Below, piece after piece: positions 34,698 through 43,671 of a DNA stretch of 64,000 nt. A model generated the notes under the pieces. That model was not told where the DNA came from and did not search any database. It was given only the letters and a program-made list of their open reading frames with translations. The stretch spans positions 248,001 to 312,000 of the forward strand of contig CAWAJT010000009.1 in the NCBI GenBank assembly GCA_963782415.1, written 5' to 3'. This DNA is from Bog-473 sp963782415 (GTDB taxonomy: Bacteria; Actinomycetota; Acidimicrobiia; Acidimicrobiales; RAAP-2). Numbering within the stretch: the first letter of the stretch is position 1; each line of letters begins with the position of its first letter. The position numbers were made by a program, and so were the translations under genes.

Positions 34698-34724
34698 AAA
34701 TCCTGATGGGATACATCAGGATTT
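34698..34724. terminator. Inverted repeat between opuCD and opuCC
   Basis: AAATCCTGATG (34698-34708) and CATCAGGATTT (34714-34724) form a perfect 11-bp stem with a five-base loop, 5 bases after the permease stop. It could attenuate transcription between permease and binding-protein genes, or be a repressor operator. A -10-like TACAGT (34745-34750) follows. Confidence 0.55.
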
Positions 34725-34812
34725 CGGATCGCCGACGGGTTGGTTACAGTCTCATCACCAACGTCAGGCTGCATCGCTCCATCGAAACCCGACATCGAAA
34801 AAGGTGCCCTCC

Positions 34813-35727
34813 ATGCGTTTCACCCGCTCCCTCACTGCCGGAGTCCTGACGGCTCTGGCCGCCGCCCTGGCCATCCCGGCCCTGAGCGCCGGAGCCTCGA
34901 CGAAGCCGTCGAGCAAGCCCACCATCGTGATCGGTTCGACCAACTTCGAGGAGCAGGCGATCGTGTCCAACATCTGGGCCGACGTCTTGAAGAAGGCGGG
35001 CTACAACGTGACGGTCAAGCCGGCGCTTGGTACCCGCGCCATCGTCGTGCCGGCCATTGAGAAGGGCCAGATCGACCTGGAGCCCGACTACGCAGCGTCG
35101 CTGCTCGGCTTCCTGCACGGCGGCAATCCGCAGGCGGCCGGCGACAAAATCGCGACCGCCATCCCGGCCGACCAGAAGGCGCTCGCCAGCCACGGTGTCA
35201 CCGTGCTGCGGGCATCGAAGGCGCTCGACACGAATGTCTTCGCGGTGACCAAGGCCACTGCGTCCAAGGACCACCTCACCACCATTTCGAGCCTCAAGCC
35301 CTACGCGTCGAAGCTGACCTTGGGCGGACCGCCCGAGTGCCCGACCTTCGCGGGCTGCGAGCCCGGCCTGAAGAAGACCTACGGTCTCACCTTCGCCGGC
35401 TTCAAGTCCCTTGACGAAGCAGGCCCGCTGAGCGTGGCTGCGCTCAAGAACGGCGAGGTACAGGTGGTCGAGCTGTTCTCGAGTGACGGCACCGTGGTCT
35501 CGAACCATTTCGTGGCGCTGACCGACAACAAGCACCTCGAGGGTGCGGACTACATCGTCCCTGTCATCCGGAAGTCGGTGGACACGCCCGGCGTGGAGAA
35601 AGTGCTCAACAAGATCGACGCCAAGTTGACCACCGCCGCCATTTCGAAGTTGAACCTCGACGTCACATCGCAGCAGCAGGATCCCGCGGCGGTGGCGCAG
35701 ACCTGGGTGAACTCGGTCCACGGCTGA
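34813..35727 (+). CDS. opuCC: Osmolyte-binding protein of the ABC importer (OpuCC/OpuAC type)
   Basis: This 304-residue secreted protein has a Sec signal (residues 1-27) and the OpuAC-like domain: IVIGSTNFEEQAIVSNIWAD at its start, LGTRAIVVPAIEKGQIDLEPDYAAS as the hinge region and the LGGPPECPTFAGCEPG loop. It delivers a quaternary amine or related solute to the permeases. The signal has no lipobox cysteine, which is odd for a monoderm bacterium, where such proteins are normally lipoproteins. AAAAAGG precedes ATG 34813. Confidence 0.85.
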   Translation: MRFTRSLTAGVLTALAAALAIPALSAGASTKPSSKPTIVIGSTNFEEQAIVSNIWADVLKKAGYNVTVKPALGTRAIVVPAIEKGQIDLEPDYAASLLGFLHGGNPQAAGDKIATAIPADQKALASHGVTVLRASKALDTNVFAVTKATASKDHLTTISSLKPYASKLTLGGPPECPTFAGCEPGLKKTYGLTFAGFKSLDEAGPLSVAALKNGEVQVVELFSSDGTVVSNHFVALTDNKHLEGADYIVPVIRKSVDTPGVEKVLNKIDAKLTTAAISKLNLDVTSQQQDPAAVAQTWVNSVHG

Positions 35728-35747
35728 GCGCCGACCGCGGCCCGACG

Positions 35748-36569
35748 TCAGGCGCCCGCCGGGCTCCCGGACGCGGGGAGCAACGGTGGGGCGGGGACCC
35801 GCATTGCCGGTGCTTCCGTGCCGCCGTCGACCTCGAAGACCTTCCCGGTGACCCACGACGAAGCGTCGGAGACCAGATAGAGCACCGCGCACGCGATGTC
35901 CTCGGGCTCGCCCGGCCGGCCCATCGGCGTGCCGTCGAGAAACTGTTGACGCAACGAGTCGTCGGTCAGCACGATGTCGAGCGACCGCGTGGCGACGCCC
36001 CCCACGTCGATGGCGTTGACCCGCACCCGAGGGGCCAGCTCGGGCGCGATGTTGCGCGTCATGCGGTCGAGTGCCGCCTTGGCTGCTCCGTAAGCCACGA
36101 ACATCGTCTGGGTCATGCTGGCCGAGCGCGACGAGATGTTGACCACGGCGCCGCTCCCGACGGTGTCGACCATCTGGCGTGCCGCCAGCTTGGTGAGGGT
36201 CAGGGGCGCGGTGACGTTGAAGGCGAAGGTGCGCGCCATGAACCCCTCGCTCGTGTCGAGGGCGGCGCGGGGCATGGCGCCACCGGCGTTGTTGATGAGG
36301 ATGTCGAGCCGGCCGAACGAGTCCACCGCATGCGCCACCAGCGCTTCGCAGGCGCCGGCGTCGGTGACGTCCGTGGGCACCACGAGCGCCCGGCGGCCGA
36401 GGCCCGCAACGGTCGCGGCGACGTCCTGGAGATCCGACTCGGTGCGCGCCGCCAACACCACGTCGGCCCCGGCCTCGGCCAAGCCGATAGCGATCCCCCT
36501 CCCGATGCCCAGTCCGGCTCCGGTGACCATCGCCACCTTCCCGGTGACGGCGAAGCGGTCGAGGATCAT
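35748..36569 (-). CDS. Short-chain dehydrogenase/reductase
   Basis: This 273-residue SDR has the cofactor motif TGAGLGIG, NNAG, catalytic Ser in NISSRSAS and the YGAAK pair. The classical motif is Y-x-x-x-K, and VAYGAAKAALDR fits it. ATG 36569 overlaps the stop of the upstream reductase gene as ATGA, so the two are co-translated. The substrate is likely a hydroxy/keto lipid or steroid-like compound, by inference from neighbouring PhyH and P450 remnants. Confidence 0.9.
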   Translation of the reverse strand: MILDRFAVTGKVAMVTGAGLGIGRGIAIGLAEAGADVVLAARTESDLQDVAATVAGLGRRALVVPTDVTDAGACEALVAHAVDSFGRLDILINNAGGAMPRAALDTSEGFMARTFAFNVTAPLTLTKLAARQMVDTVGSGAVVNISSRSASMTQTMFVAYGAAKAALDRMTRNIAPELAPRVRVNAIDVGGVATRSLDIVLTDDSLRQQFLDGTPMGRPGEPEDIACAVLYLVSDASSWVTGKVFEVDGGTEAPAMRVPAPPLLPASGSPAGA

Positions 36570-37651
36570 GGCGGACCGGGCGCCGCCCGCCCTTCCCGTT
36601 GCAAGGCAGGAGCAGCGCGGCCGGCCACCAGGGGCATCTCGAGGTAGGTGCGCAGTCCCGGCTCGGCCCGGCATACGTAGGGGATGGCGTTCACGCAGTG
36701 CATGGCCGTGGCCACGACCCCGGGATTGCGGACGAGGCCCGCCTCCACCGTCTCGGGGTGCAACTTCTTGAAGGTGGTCAGGCAGCTGGGATCACCGGTG
36801 ATCTCGACCTCGAAGCGTTCGCCATCCTGGCCGAAGGTCCAGGGCGGGTCGAGGTGCTCCTCGCCCATCAGCCAGTTGACCGTGGCCGTCACGACCGGGA
36901 CACCGTCGTGGGTGGCCTCCCAGGTGAAGCGCTGCGCGGCCACCGTCCCGGGTTCAATCGGTCCGATCGGCGAGTCGATCGGCCGGGTGGCGACCGCCAT
37001 CGCGTGGGTGGTCCGCAGCTGCGGGTCGACGGCGAATCCCATTTCGTCGGCCACCATGAAGATCGACTGGCGGAACCCGCCGCCGAGGGCGTCGATCATG
37101 ACGCTGGCGCGGGCTTCTCCAGGCGTCTTGCCGAACAGCATCCAGTCGCGCACCACGTCGGGGGCCCCGTAGGTGCGGATGTCGGAGAACTCCTCGGCCC
37201 GCACGTGGGTCACCGAACCCGACAAGGCCGAGATCATGAGCGGGAAGCGCTCCGTGATGCCCCCCGGGTTGATGCCGGTGCCGTGCAGCGTGACGCCCGC
37301 CTTGCGGGCGATGGTGTCGAACTTCTCGCGCTCGTCGGGCGGGGGGTAGAACCAACCAAGTGGGGAGACGACGTTCTTCCCGGACTCGAGAATGGCGGCC
37401 ACGACGCCCGGGTCGGCGAAGATCGGGCTGTAGAGGACGCAGTCGGCATCGGTGGCCAGCAGCGCGTCGACGTCACTCGTGGCACGTACCCCGAGGGGCC
37501 CACCCCCGAGCAGCGTCCCGAGGTCCATCCCCTCCTTCTCCGCGCTGTGCACCCAGGCGCCAACGAGCTCGAGATCAGGATGCGCCAGGACGCCCTCCAT
37601 GGCGGCCCGGCCCACGCCCCCGGTGGCCCACTGGATCACGCGATAGCTCAC
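36566..37651 (-). CDS. DapB-like NAD(P)H-dependent reductase (dihydrodipicolinate reductase fold)
   Basis: This 361-residue protein has an N-terminal Rossmann motif VIQWATGGVGRAAM and a C-terminal domain typical of the dihydrodipicolinate-reductase-like proteins abundant in mycobacteria and other actinobacteria. Those are not lysine enzymes but uncharacterised oxidoreductases related to 2,4-diaminopentanoate dehydrogenase. GTG 37651 follows AAAGGA by 9 bases. It overlaps the SDR start by 4 bases and heads that operon. Confidence 0.82.
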   Translation of the reverse strand: MSYRVIQWATGGVGRAAMEGVLAHPDLELVGAWVHSAEKEGMDLGTLLGGGPLGVRATSDVDALLATDADCVLYSPIFADPGVVAAILESGKNVVSPLGWFYPPPDEREKFDTIARKAGVTLHGTGINPGGITERFPLMISALSGSVTHVRAEEFSDIRTYGAPDVVRDWMLFGKTPGEARASVMIDALGGGFRQSIFMVADEMGFAVDPQLRTTHAMAVATRPIDSPIGPIEPGTVAAQRFTWEATHDGVPVVTATVNWLMGEEHLDPPWTFGQDGERFEVEITGDPSCLTTFKKLHPETVEAGLVRNPGVVATAMHCVNAIPYVCRAEPGLRTYLEMPLVAGRAAPALQREGRAAPGPP

Positions 37652-37752
37652 GGGCGATGTCCTTTGCTCGCTGGGACTGGTAGCGCCCGGAATGATGCCA
37701 CCTTCCCCCGCGGCGCACCGGGGGCGCCCCCGGCCTCGTCACGGCGAGGCGA

Positions 37753-37824
37753 TCAGCGCAGCGTGAACTCCAGGTGGAGCCGCTGCAGACCGCGGACGAT
37801 GGAGGTGGGGGCGTACTCGTAGCG
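37753..37824 (-). pseudogene. C-terminal remnant of a cytochrome P450 gene
   Basis: Read on the minus strand, 37824-37753 encodes RYEYAPTSIVRGLQRLHLEF followed by TLR and a stop. This matches the end of actinobacterial P450s (P-x-x-x-x-RGLxxLHLEF). No heme-binding loop or start precedes it; a stop occurs 17 codons upstream. It is a tail left after deletion. Confidence 0.55.
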
Positions 37825-37881
37825 GCGCTTGGGGTGGTGGCGGTGGCGCGGGCGAGGCGGGATCAACCCAAGGCGGGTCGG

Positions 37882-38187
37882 TCAGGTGCCGGGCGAGTGC
37901 TGCGCCATCAGCTCGATCCAGGTGACGTTCGAGGGAGGGCCGGTGACGCCACCCTTGACGAGGGCGTCGGCGAGGCGGCTCTCCATGAATCGGGCCTGGT
38001 GCTCGGGTGTGTCCCAGATTTCGGTCACGACGAGGTGCCCCGCCTCGTTGAGCCCGGCAGCGTGGACCTGCAGCCCGTCGGGCCAGTCGCCGCCGCCGGT
38101 TGCCGGATCGATACCGAGCGCGGCGTTCACCGCCTCGTACTCCTTGCCCGTGACGCCTTCGAACTCCAGGATCAGTTGTGCGGTCAT
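37882..38187 (-). CDS. Dimeric alpha-beta-barrel (ABM-like) protein
   Basis: This 101-residue protein begins MTAQLILEFEGVTGKEYEAV and contains HLVVTEIWDTPEHQARFMESRL, the pattern of antibiotic-biosynthesis-monooxygenase/Dabb-type small proteins. It may be a cofactor-free oxygenase or a structural relative. ATG 38187 is preceded by AAAGGAGATT, which decides it over an ATG 36 bases earlier. Confidence 0.72.
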   Translation of the reverse strand: MTAQLILEFEGVTGKEYEAVNAALGIDPATGGGDWPDGLQVHAAGLNEAGHLVVTEIWDTPEHQARFMESRLADALVKGGVTGPPSNVTWIELMAQHSPGT

Positions 38188-38292
38188 GTGCAATCTCCTT
38201 TGTCGATGCATGTGGGGTTGCAAGTATGCCCGGCCCAGGACCGGGTGTCGCCTGGACCGGCGCCTGGTCGCTGAGCGGGGTGACTGGACCCC

Positions 38293-38667
38293 TCAGGTCG
38301 GGCCGCTGAGGGTGCTGAGGAGCACTTCGGCCGCCGAGTGCGCCACGTCGCGCGTGGCGGTGACAAGGACCAGGCCGCCGTCCCCGGCCCGTCGTCGAAG
38401 CCGCTGAAGCTCGTCCGACGCCGGCGGTCGCGCGAGCTCGGCGCGGTAGCGCTCGGCGAAGCCCTCGAACCGGGCGGGGTCGTGGCCGAACCACCGCCGG
38501 AGCTCGGTGCTGGGGGCGACGTCCTTGGCCCACTCGTCGAACGGCGCATCGGCTTTGGCGATCCCGCGGGGCCAGAGGCGATCGACGAGCACGCGGTGCG
38601 TCCCGTCGGCCGGTGCGTGGTCGTACACCCGCCGGAGCTCGATGCGCCGGCCCGGGCGCGTGCTCAC
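38293..38667 (-). CDS. DUF488 family protein (YeaO-like)
   Basis: This 124-residue protein has the family pattern RRVYDHAPADGTHRVLVDRLWPRGI, DEWAKDVAPSTELRRWFGHDP and LVLVTATRDVAHSAAEVL. The family function is unknown; stress and oxidation roles have been suggested. GTG 38667 overlaps the stop of the upstream dioxygenase gene by 4 bases (GTGA), so they are co-translated. Confidence 0.88.
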   Translation of the reverse strand: MSTRPGRRIELRRVYDHAPADGTHRVLVDRLWPRGIAKADAPFDEWAKDVAPSTELRRWFGHDPARFEGFAERYRAELARPPASDELQRLRRRAGDGGLVLVTATRDVAHSAAEVLLSTLSGPT

Positions 38668-39533
38668 GCCGTCGATGGCCGGTACGGCTCGAGATCGATG
38701 CCGGGGTACCGGGCCGCTACGCCGTCGAGTGTCTCCTCGCTCCAGTACGGGTCACCCGGACGCGGGAAGCCGAAGAGGTCGCGTTGGCGCACGGTGCACT
38801 GCGGCACGAAGCGCGCCCAGCGATCGGGCGCCTGCTTGGGCCAGGCCATTTTGCCGCCCCACGTGGTGCCGCGGGCCTGGAAGTCCGCCAGAAGCGAGAA
38901 CCGCGAGCGGCGCTCTCCGGTCATGTCGGACCCACGGTGCAAGATGTCGGTGCGGTAGAGAAGGAGGCTGCCCGCCGGACCGGTGCAAGCCACCTCCTTG
39001 TCGGCCAGCGATCCGAATGGCAGGTACAGCGGCGTGTAGGGCACCTCCCTCCCGTCCTCGTAGGGCACCAAGCAGGTAGGGCCGTCCTGCTCGGTGACGT
39101 CGGACAGGTAGACGAACGTCGTGAGCTGCTGGTACCGCGGCTCAAGGCGCGGCACGACCAGGCTGTGGCTGCCGTAGTCGCGGTGCAGCGGCTGGTCGTA
39201 GTTGACGGCGCCGGCGTACTTCGCCCACAGCTCCACCTTGTAGAGATGGAGCTCCGTCGTCTCCAAGAACCGCTCGGCGGCGTCGACGAGGTCGGGGTGT
39301 ACGGCCAGCCCGTTGAGTGCCCACGAGCGATACGGGAACTCCTCCACGCCGGCGAACTGGTTCTGGGCGTAGCGGGTGAACCGTTCCCGATCGGCGAAGT
39401 AGTCCTCGGGACGCGGGAAGTGCAGCGAGAGTGCTTCCTGCGCCGCAGCCAGCTCCTCGGGGCCGAGGAAACCCTCGAGCAACGAGAAGCCCCGCTCGCG
39501 CACCTCGGTGAGAGTGGCGTCGGGAACCCGCAT
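38664..39533 (-). CDS. Phytanoyl-CoA dioxygenase (PhyH) family protein
   Basis: This 289-residue Fe(II)/2-oxoglutarate oxygenase has RGFSLLEGFLGPEELAAAQ at the start, metal motif LHRDYG (HxD) and distal histidine in DILHRGSDM, with arginine in RRSRF. ATG 39533 is preferred because TAGGGT ends 7 bases upstream (leaderless), and it leaves room for the divergent alcohol dehydrogenase. Its stop overlaps the DUF488 start. Confidence 0.87.
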   Translation of the reverse strand: MRVPDATLTEVRERGFSLLEGFLGPEELAAAQEALSLHFPRPEDYFADRERFTRYAQNQFAGVEEFPYRSWALNGLAVHPDLVDAAERFLETTELHLYKVELWAKYAGAVNYDQPLHRDYGSHSLVVPRLEPRYQQLTTFVYLSDVTEQDGPTCLVPYEDGREVPYTPLYLPFGSLADKEVACTGPAGSLLLYRTDILHRGSDMTGERRSRFSLLADFQARGTTWGGKMAWPKQAPDRWARFVPQCTVRQRDLFGFPRPGDPYWSEETLDGVAARYPGIDLEPYRPSTA

Positions 39534-39596
39534 CGTGGGCACCCTATGCCAGCGGCTTCCCGATGGCCCACCGCGCGGCGCGCCTACGCTCATCGT
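39534..39596. promoter_or_regulatory. Divergent leaderless promoters, PhyH / alcohol dehydrogenase
   Basis: In 63 bases, TAGGGT (39541-39546, minus strand) ends 7 bases before ATG 39533, and TACGCT (39585-39590) ends 6 bases before GTG 39597. Both would yield mRNAs starting at the start codon. Confidence 0.55.
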
Positions 39597-40778
39597 GTGC
39601 GCGCAGTGATGTTCGACATGGCCGACCCCGCCTTTCCCGCCTCGCTGGTCGAGATGCCCGAACCGGCGCTTCCGGGCCTGTCGTGGGCGCGCGTCGAGGT
39701 GGCGACGGGCGGGATCTGCGGGAGCGACCTGCACCTGTTCGCCCACAACACCGGGCCCTCGCCCACCCTGGCGTCCATCGGGACGTTCCCCTTCGTCCTC
39801 GGCCACGAGACGGCCGGCCGGGTCGTGGAGGCCGGGCCCAATTCTTCCGTCGCCGTCGGGACGCGGGTGGTGATCGACCCGTGCATCCCATGCCTCCCCC
39901 GCGGGATCGACCCGCCCTGCGCCAACTGCGCCCGGGGCTGGACGTCGTCATGCCTGAACTTGGACAGCGGGGTCGTGAGCTCGGGACGGTCCCTCGGGTA
40001 CACCCAGGATCTCGGCGGGGGGTGGGCCGACAGCGTGCTGGCCCACGACTCCATGCTCCACGCGCTGCCGGACACCATCGCGGACCGCGGCGCCAGCCTG
40101 TACGAGCCGGTGTCCATCGCCTGCCATGGCCTCATGCGAGCCAGGCCGGTACATGACGAGCCTGTTCTCATTGTCGGTGCCGGCATCATCGGGCTGGCCT
40201 CGCTGGCCGCGTTGCGCGGCCTCTTCCCCGACTCCCCCGTCACCGTGCTGGCCCGTCACGCCCACCAGGGCGTGGCAGCGACCGCGTGCGGAGCCGACCA
40301 CGTGGTGTACGCCGATCCGGACAACGGCCACTGGGAGGAGCTGGCGACCTTGAGCGGGGCACGGGTCGTCGGCCGCAAGCGCCACCAGATGCTGATGGGC
40401 GGGTTCCCCTACGTCGTCGAGGCGGTCGGGTCACCGGGGTCGGTCACCGAGGCGCTGCGCGCCGTCGCCCACCGAGGCACGGTGCTCCTGCTCGGCGCGG
40501 CGGGGATCAGTGAGGTCGATCTCACCCCGATCTGGTACAAGGAGGCGGCCCTGGTCGGCTCCATCGACCACACCGTCGATGCGAACGGGGCGCCCGGCCT
40601 GGCGGGTGCGCCGGATCGCCACTCCGTGGACCGAGCCCTCGACGTGCTCGCCGCGGGCCTCCTGCCTGACGAGGTCGTCGTCACCCACGAGTACGGGCTC
40701 GAGGACTATCGCGAAGCGATCGGGGCGGCGATCGACCGCACCACCTCGCACGCCATCAAGGTCGTCTTTCGCCCCTGA
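39597..40778 (+). CDS. Zinc-binding medium-chain alcohol dehydrogenase
   Basis: This 393-residue MDR enzyme has catalytic-zinc residues Cys in GGICGSDLH and the GHETAG histidine/glutamate. A cysteine cluster CIPCLPRG...CANCARG...SC occupies the structural-zinc lobe, and the Rossmann motif is VGAGIIGLA. The cofactor is probably NAD(P). It is divergent from PhyH, with a predicted leaderless GTG start. A longer in-frame upstream frame overlaps PhyH entirely and is not a plausible start. Confidence 0.88.
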   Translation: MRAVMFDMADPAFPASLVEMPEPALPGLSWARVEVATGGICGSDLHLFAHNTGPSPTLASIGTFPFVLGHETAGRVVEAGPNSSVAVGTRVVIDPCIPCLPRGIDPPCANCARGWTSSCLNLDSGVVSSGRSLGYTQDLGGGWADSVLAHDSMLHALPDTIADRGASLYEPVSIACHGLMRARPVHDEPVLIVGAGIIGLASLAALRGLFPDSPVTVLARHAHQGVAATACGADHVVYADPDNGHWEELATLSGARVVGRKRHQMLMGGFPYVVEAVGSPGSVTEALRAVAHRGTVLLLGAAGISEVDLTPIWYKEAALVGSIDHTVDANGAPGLAGAPDRHSVDRALDVLAAGLLPDEVVVTHEYGLEDYREAIGAAIDRTTSHAIKVVFRP

Positions 40779-41054
40779 GGCGGGCGCCGGCGCCGGTTCG
40801 GGGCCCGCTCGGCGCGTGAATCTGGTCCTTTTGCCTCATGCATCATCGGAGGTCCCTCCGTACCCTGACAAGGGAAAACAGGGCATCCGGGCTCGGCACG
40901 GGCCGTCGCACCGGTCGGGCCCTCGGGGGGATCGCATGGAAATTGCGGCGCAACTCGTAGACGGCCGCACCGGGACAGCCTGCCCCGGCGTCGCCGTGCT
41001 GCCCTGCCGCCCCTCCCTGTCGAGTCGGGCCTTCCACACGGGAGTGCCGTTGCC

Positions 41055-42345
41055 GTGACCGAGCTCCTGGACGCGCCGACGTCCATCGGCACCGACGCTG
41101 CCTCCAGGTCGGCGCTCCTCGAACGAGCGCCGGCGGAGTCGTCGGAGACGGAGCCGTTGGGGGCCTCGGCGCGCGAGGCGCCAGCGTCGCTGGCCGTCTG
41201 GGGACGGCCGCTCCTCCGTCCCGCTGCCTACTTCGTGGCTTCGAGACTCGCCCTGTTGGGAGTGGCGCTGGTGGCTGCGGCCATGTTCCCCGCACTGCGG
41301 GTGGTCCAGACGTTGGGCACGGTGTGGGACGGCACGTGGTACCTGAAGATCGCGCAGCACGGTTACCCCGATCGCCTGTTCAACGAGGCTGACGGCAGCC
41401 GCTGGGCGTTCTTCCCAGGCTTCCCGTCAGCGGTCCGCGGCGTGGCCGAGGTGACACGGTTGAGCCTGCCCGACGCTGCGGTCGTGGCGTCCTGCGTGTT
41501 CGGGCTCACCTCCACAGTCGCCATCTGGCTCGCCCTGCGCGAGGTCGTCGGCGCCCGACTGGCCGACCGGGCGGTCCTCCTCTACGTCTTCTGCCCCACC
41601 GCCTACGTCCTCTCCCTCGGCTACACCGAGGGCCTCTTTCTGACGGCAGCCGCCGGCTGCCTCTTCGCCCTGTCGCGTCGCTACTGGCTGACGGCGGCAC
41701 TGTGTGCGGGGGTCGCCGGAGTGACCCGCAACGCCGGCACCATCGTGATCCTCGCCGTCCTCGTGACCGCCGTCCCGGCGGCGTGGCGCGGACGCGCCTG
41801 GCGCCCGGCCATGGCGGCGGCGCTTGCCCCCCTCGGACTGCTGGCGTTCATGGCGTACGGCTGGGCCATGGTCGGTACGCCGATCGCGTTCTTGCGCGCC
41901 GAGCGCTTCTGGTACGGCCAGCACTTCGTCTGGTTCGTGGTACCGGTCAAAGCGGTCATTGCCACGATGGACGGCACGCGGCGGCGTGTCGCTCCTGATG
42001 GATGCCATGGCGGGCGCGGCCCTCATCCTGGGCTTCGTCGGCGTCTGGCTGCTCGATCGCCTGTCGCACCGCTTACGCTCTGTCGGCGGCACCGTCGGCG
42101 CCATTCCCGCCAGTTGGTGGGTCTACACCGTGGGCACATTGCTCGTCGCCTACAGCGCGTACTTCACCGACGGCATCCCGCGCTACACCATGGCGGCCTT
42201 CCCGCTGTTCGTGGCGTTCGCCTGGAAGCTGCCGCGTTCGATGGAGGCCGCGGCGGTCGGCGTCATGGCCTGCTTGGAGGGTGCGTTGTTCTTCGCGGTC
42301 CTCACATCAGCTGTGCACCCACTGCACATCCCGATCCTGCCGTAG
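41055..42345 (+). pseudogene. PIG-V-like mannosyltransferase membrane protein, single frameshift
   Basis: A protein of about 430 residues can be read across one shift. From GTG 41055 the frame gives helices and the lumenal motif VWDGTWYLKIAQHGYPD with RWAFFPGFP, typical of PIG-V/GT-C type glycosyltransferases, up to VVPVKAVIATMDG. Near 41970-41985 the sense moves to the next frame (GVSLLMDAMAGAALILGFVG to AVHPLHIPILP) and ends at 42345. One extra or missing base explains it. It is either a recent mutation or a sequence error. Confidence 0.7.
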
Positions 42346-42368
42346 CGCCGACCAACCTCCACCGCCGG

Positions 42369-42965
42369 TCAGGGCGGCGCGCCATCCCATTCGACGAGGG
42401 GGGCACAGTGCCAGCGCCAGTGGATCTGACGCTCGCGTCCAGCAAGGTCGGCGCGGCCGTTGGCCCACAACAACACACGCCACGGGTCGTCGTCGGGCCT
42501 GAGGCGATGCCACGGGAACAACCGGTCCAGGACCGCGGCGGCGAGCACCCGGTCCGGTTCGAACGAGACCCCAAGGCCGCGCGCGGCGTCGTCGCCGTGC
42601 ACCAGGAGCTCGTCGCAGGCCATTGCCGCGAATCCGGTGGGATCGGGGGAGCCGAAGGGATGGAAGCCCCGCGTGTGCGGCGCGGCGGCGTCGACGCCCG
42701 CAGCCAGGGCCGCGGCGGCCGCCAGCAGACTGGCCAGCAGGCTCTTGTTGCCCGACGTCGGGGTCACCTTCACCTCGAACGCGGCGTTCTCCCGTCCGCT
42801 CCACATGTCGACCGAGTACCACAGCGGCGCCTCTGCTGCATGGGCGATCACCGAGGCCACGGTGAAGTCCAGGTCCGGCACGGCCGCGCTCCAGTCGGCG
42901 CCCAGTGACGGCTCGAGGAGTCGCCGGCACAAGGCCGCAGCGGTTCGCACATCGTCTCCCGTCAT
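42369..42965 (-). CDS. Mycothiol-dependent maleylpyruvate isomerase/DinB-like protein
   Basis: This 198-residue protein fits the TIGR03083/MDMPI_N helical-bundle family: DDVRTAAALCRRLLEPS, then VASVIAHAAEAPLWYS with the first metal-type histidine, and CDELLVHGDDAARGLG with the conserved HGxD. Members bind a divalent metal and often use mycothiol. ATG 42965 lies 7 bases after TAGCGT, a leaderless arrangement. Confidence 0.75.
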   Translation of the reverse strand: MTGDDVRTAAALCRRLLEPSLGADWSAAVPDLDFTVASVIAHAAEAPLWYSVDMWSGRENAAFEVKVTPTSGNKSLLASLLAAAAALAAGVDAAAPHTRGFHPFGSPDPTGFAAMACDELLVHGDDAARGLGVSFEPDRVLAAAVLDRLFPWHRLRPDDDPWRVLLWANGRADLAGRERQIHWRWHCAPLVEWDGAPP

Positions 42966-43145
42966 GGCGGCCACGCTACCGATCGACCCTGCGCACAATG
43001 GTCGCTTGGCGGCTGCAGCCCAGGCCATGAGGGGCATTTCGGCTCTGGTCACTCACACGCCGGCCTGGCAACATGTCGGGGTGGCAGCCGGATCACAATG
43101 GGCCTTTTGGCCCGGTAAGCCCTCCAGGCGCGGAGCGTTCCACCA

Positions 43146-43370
43146 GTGATGGAGCGGAGGGGAAGGCCCAACAGCCTGGAAGAGACGGGCGTCATCGACA
43201 GCGCCACACTGTTTCTCTGCCGACAGGGGCAGCGGTGGGTGGTGGTGATCGAATCCCCCCGCGTCACTGGAGCCGTGTCGTTCCGGTACACGGGCCGCGA
43301 CGTCAACGACGCCCGTTTCGAGTTGCTCTCGAGCGCGCGCGTCGAGCGTGCCCGGACGCAGCCATCGTGA
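43146..43370 (+). CDS. Small protein, unknown (first of an overlapping pair)
   Basis: A 74-residue frame contains IDSATLFLCRQGQRWVVVIE and VSFRYTGRDVNDARFELL, an alpha/beta-looking sequence with coding-like third positions. The start is not decided; no good ribosome binding site is seen. Its stop overlaps the GTG of the next frame (GTGA), the same overlap used by real operons nearby. Confidence 0.45.
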   Translation: MMERRGRPNSLEETGVIDSATLFLCRQGQRWVVVIESPRVTGAVSFRYTGRDVNDARFELLSSARVERARTQPS

Positions 43371-43615
43371 GCACGGACGGGGCCCTCGAGTGCGCCGACT
43401 ACGAGTGGCGTCTGGAGGTGCGCGGCGTCGAGCCGCACGCAGGCGACCTCGGCGTGGCGCTCCACAATGAGCTCGCGCCGCCGTCCGCCTCATCCCCATC
43501 GTCCCCATGGCCCGCTTCGCCCAACACCGTGCGACGGCCTGCACGCGCACCAGTGGGGCGGCGGTGCCACTGGGGCATGAGTCCACCCGTCTCGGGTCGT
43601 CCGCGCAGTTTCTGA
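43367..43615 (+). CDS. Small protein, unknown (second of an overlapping pair)
   Basis: This 82-residue frame begins at GTG 43367 overlapping the preceding stop. Its first half (STDGALECADYEWRLEVRGV) looks structured. The second half is Ser/Pro rich and then basic. It may be real through translational coupling or may be a chance frame. Confidence 0.35.
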   Translation: MSTDGALECADYEWRLEVRGVEPHAGDLGVALHNELAPPSASSPSSPWPASPNTVRRPARAPVGRRCHWGMSPPVSGRPRSF

Positions 43616-43671
43616 AGAGCGAACGCGCGTACGCGCCGTACAGGCGGCCTGATGAACACCGGAAGGTACGC

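Noticed and set aside
38613..39596. In-frame upstream extension of the alcohol dehydrogenase
   Set aside because: It overlaps the whole PhyH gene in antisense and the MDR fold begins only at about 39597.
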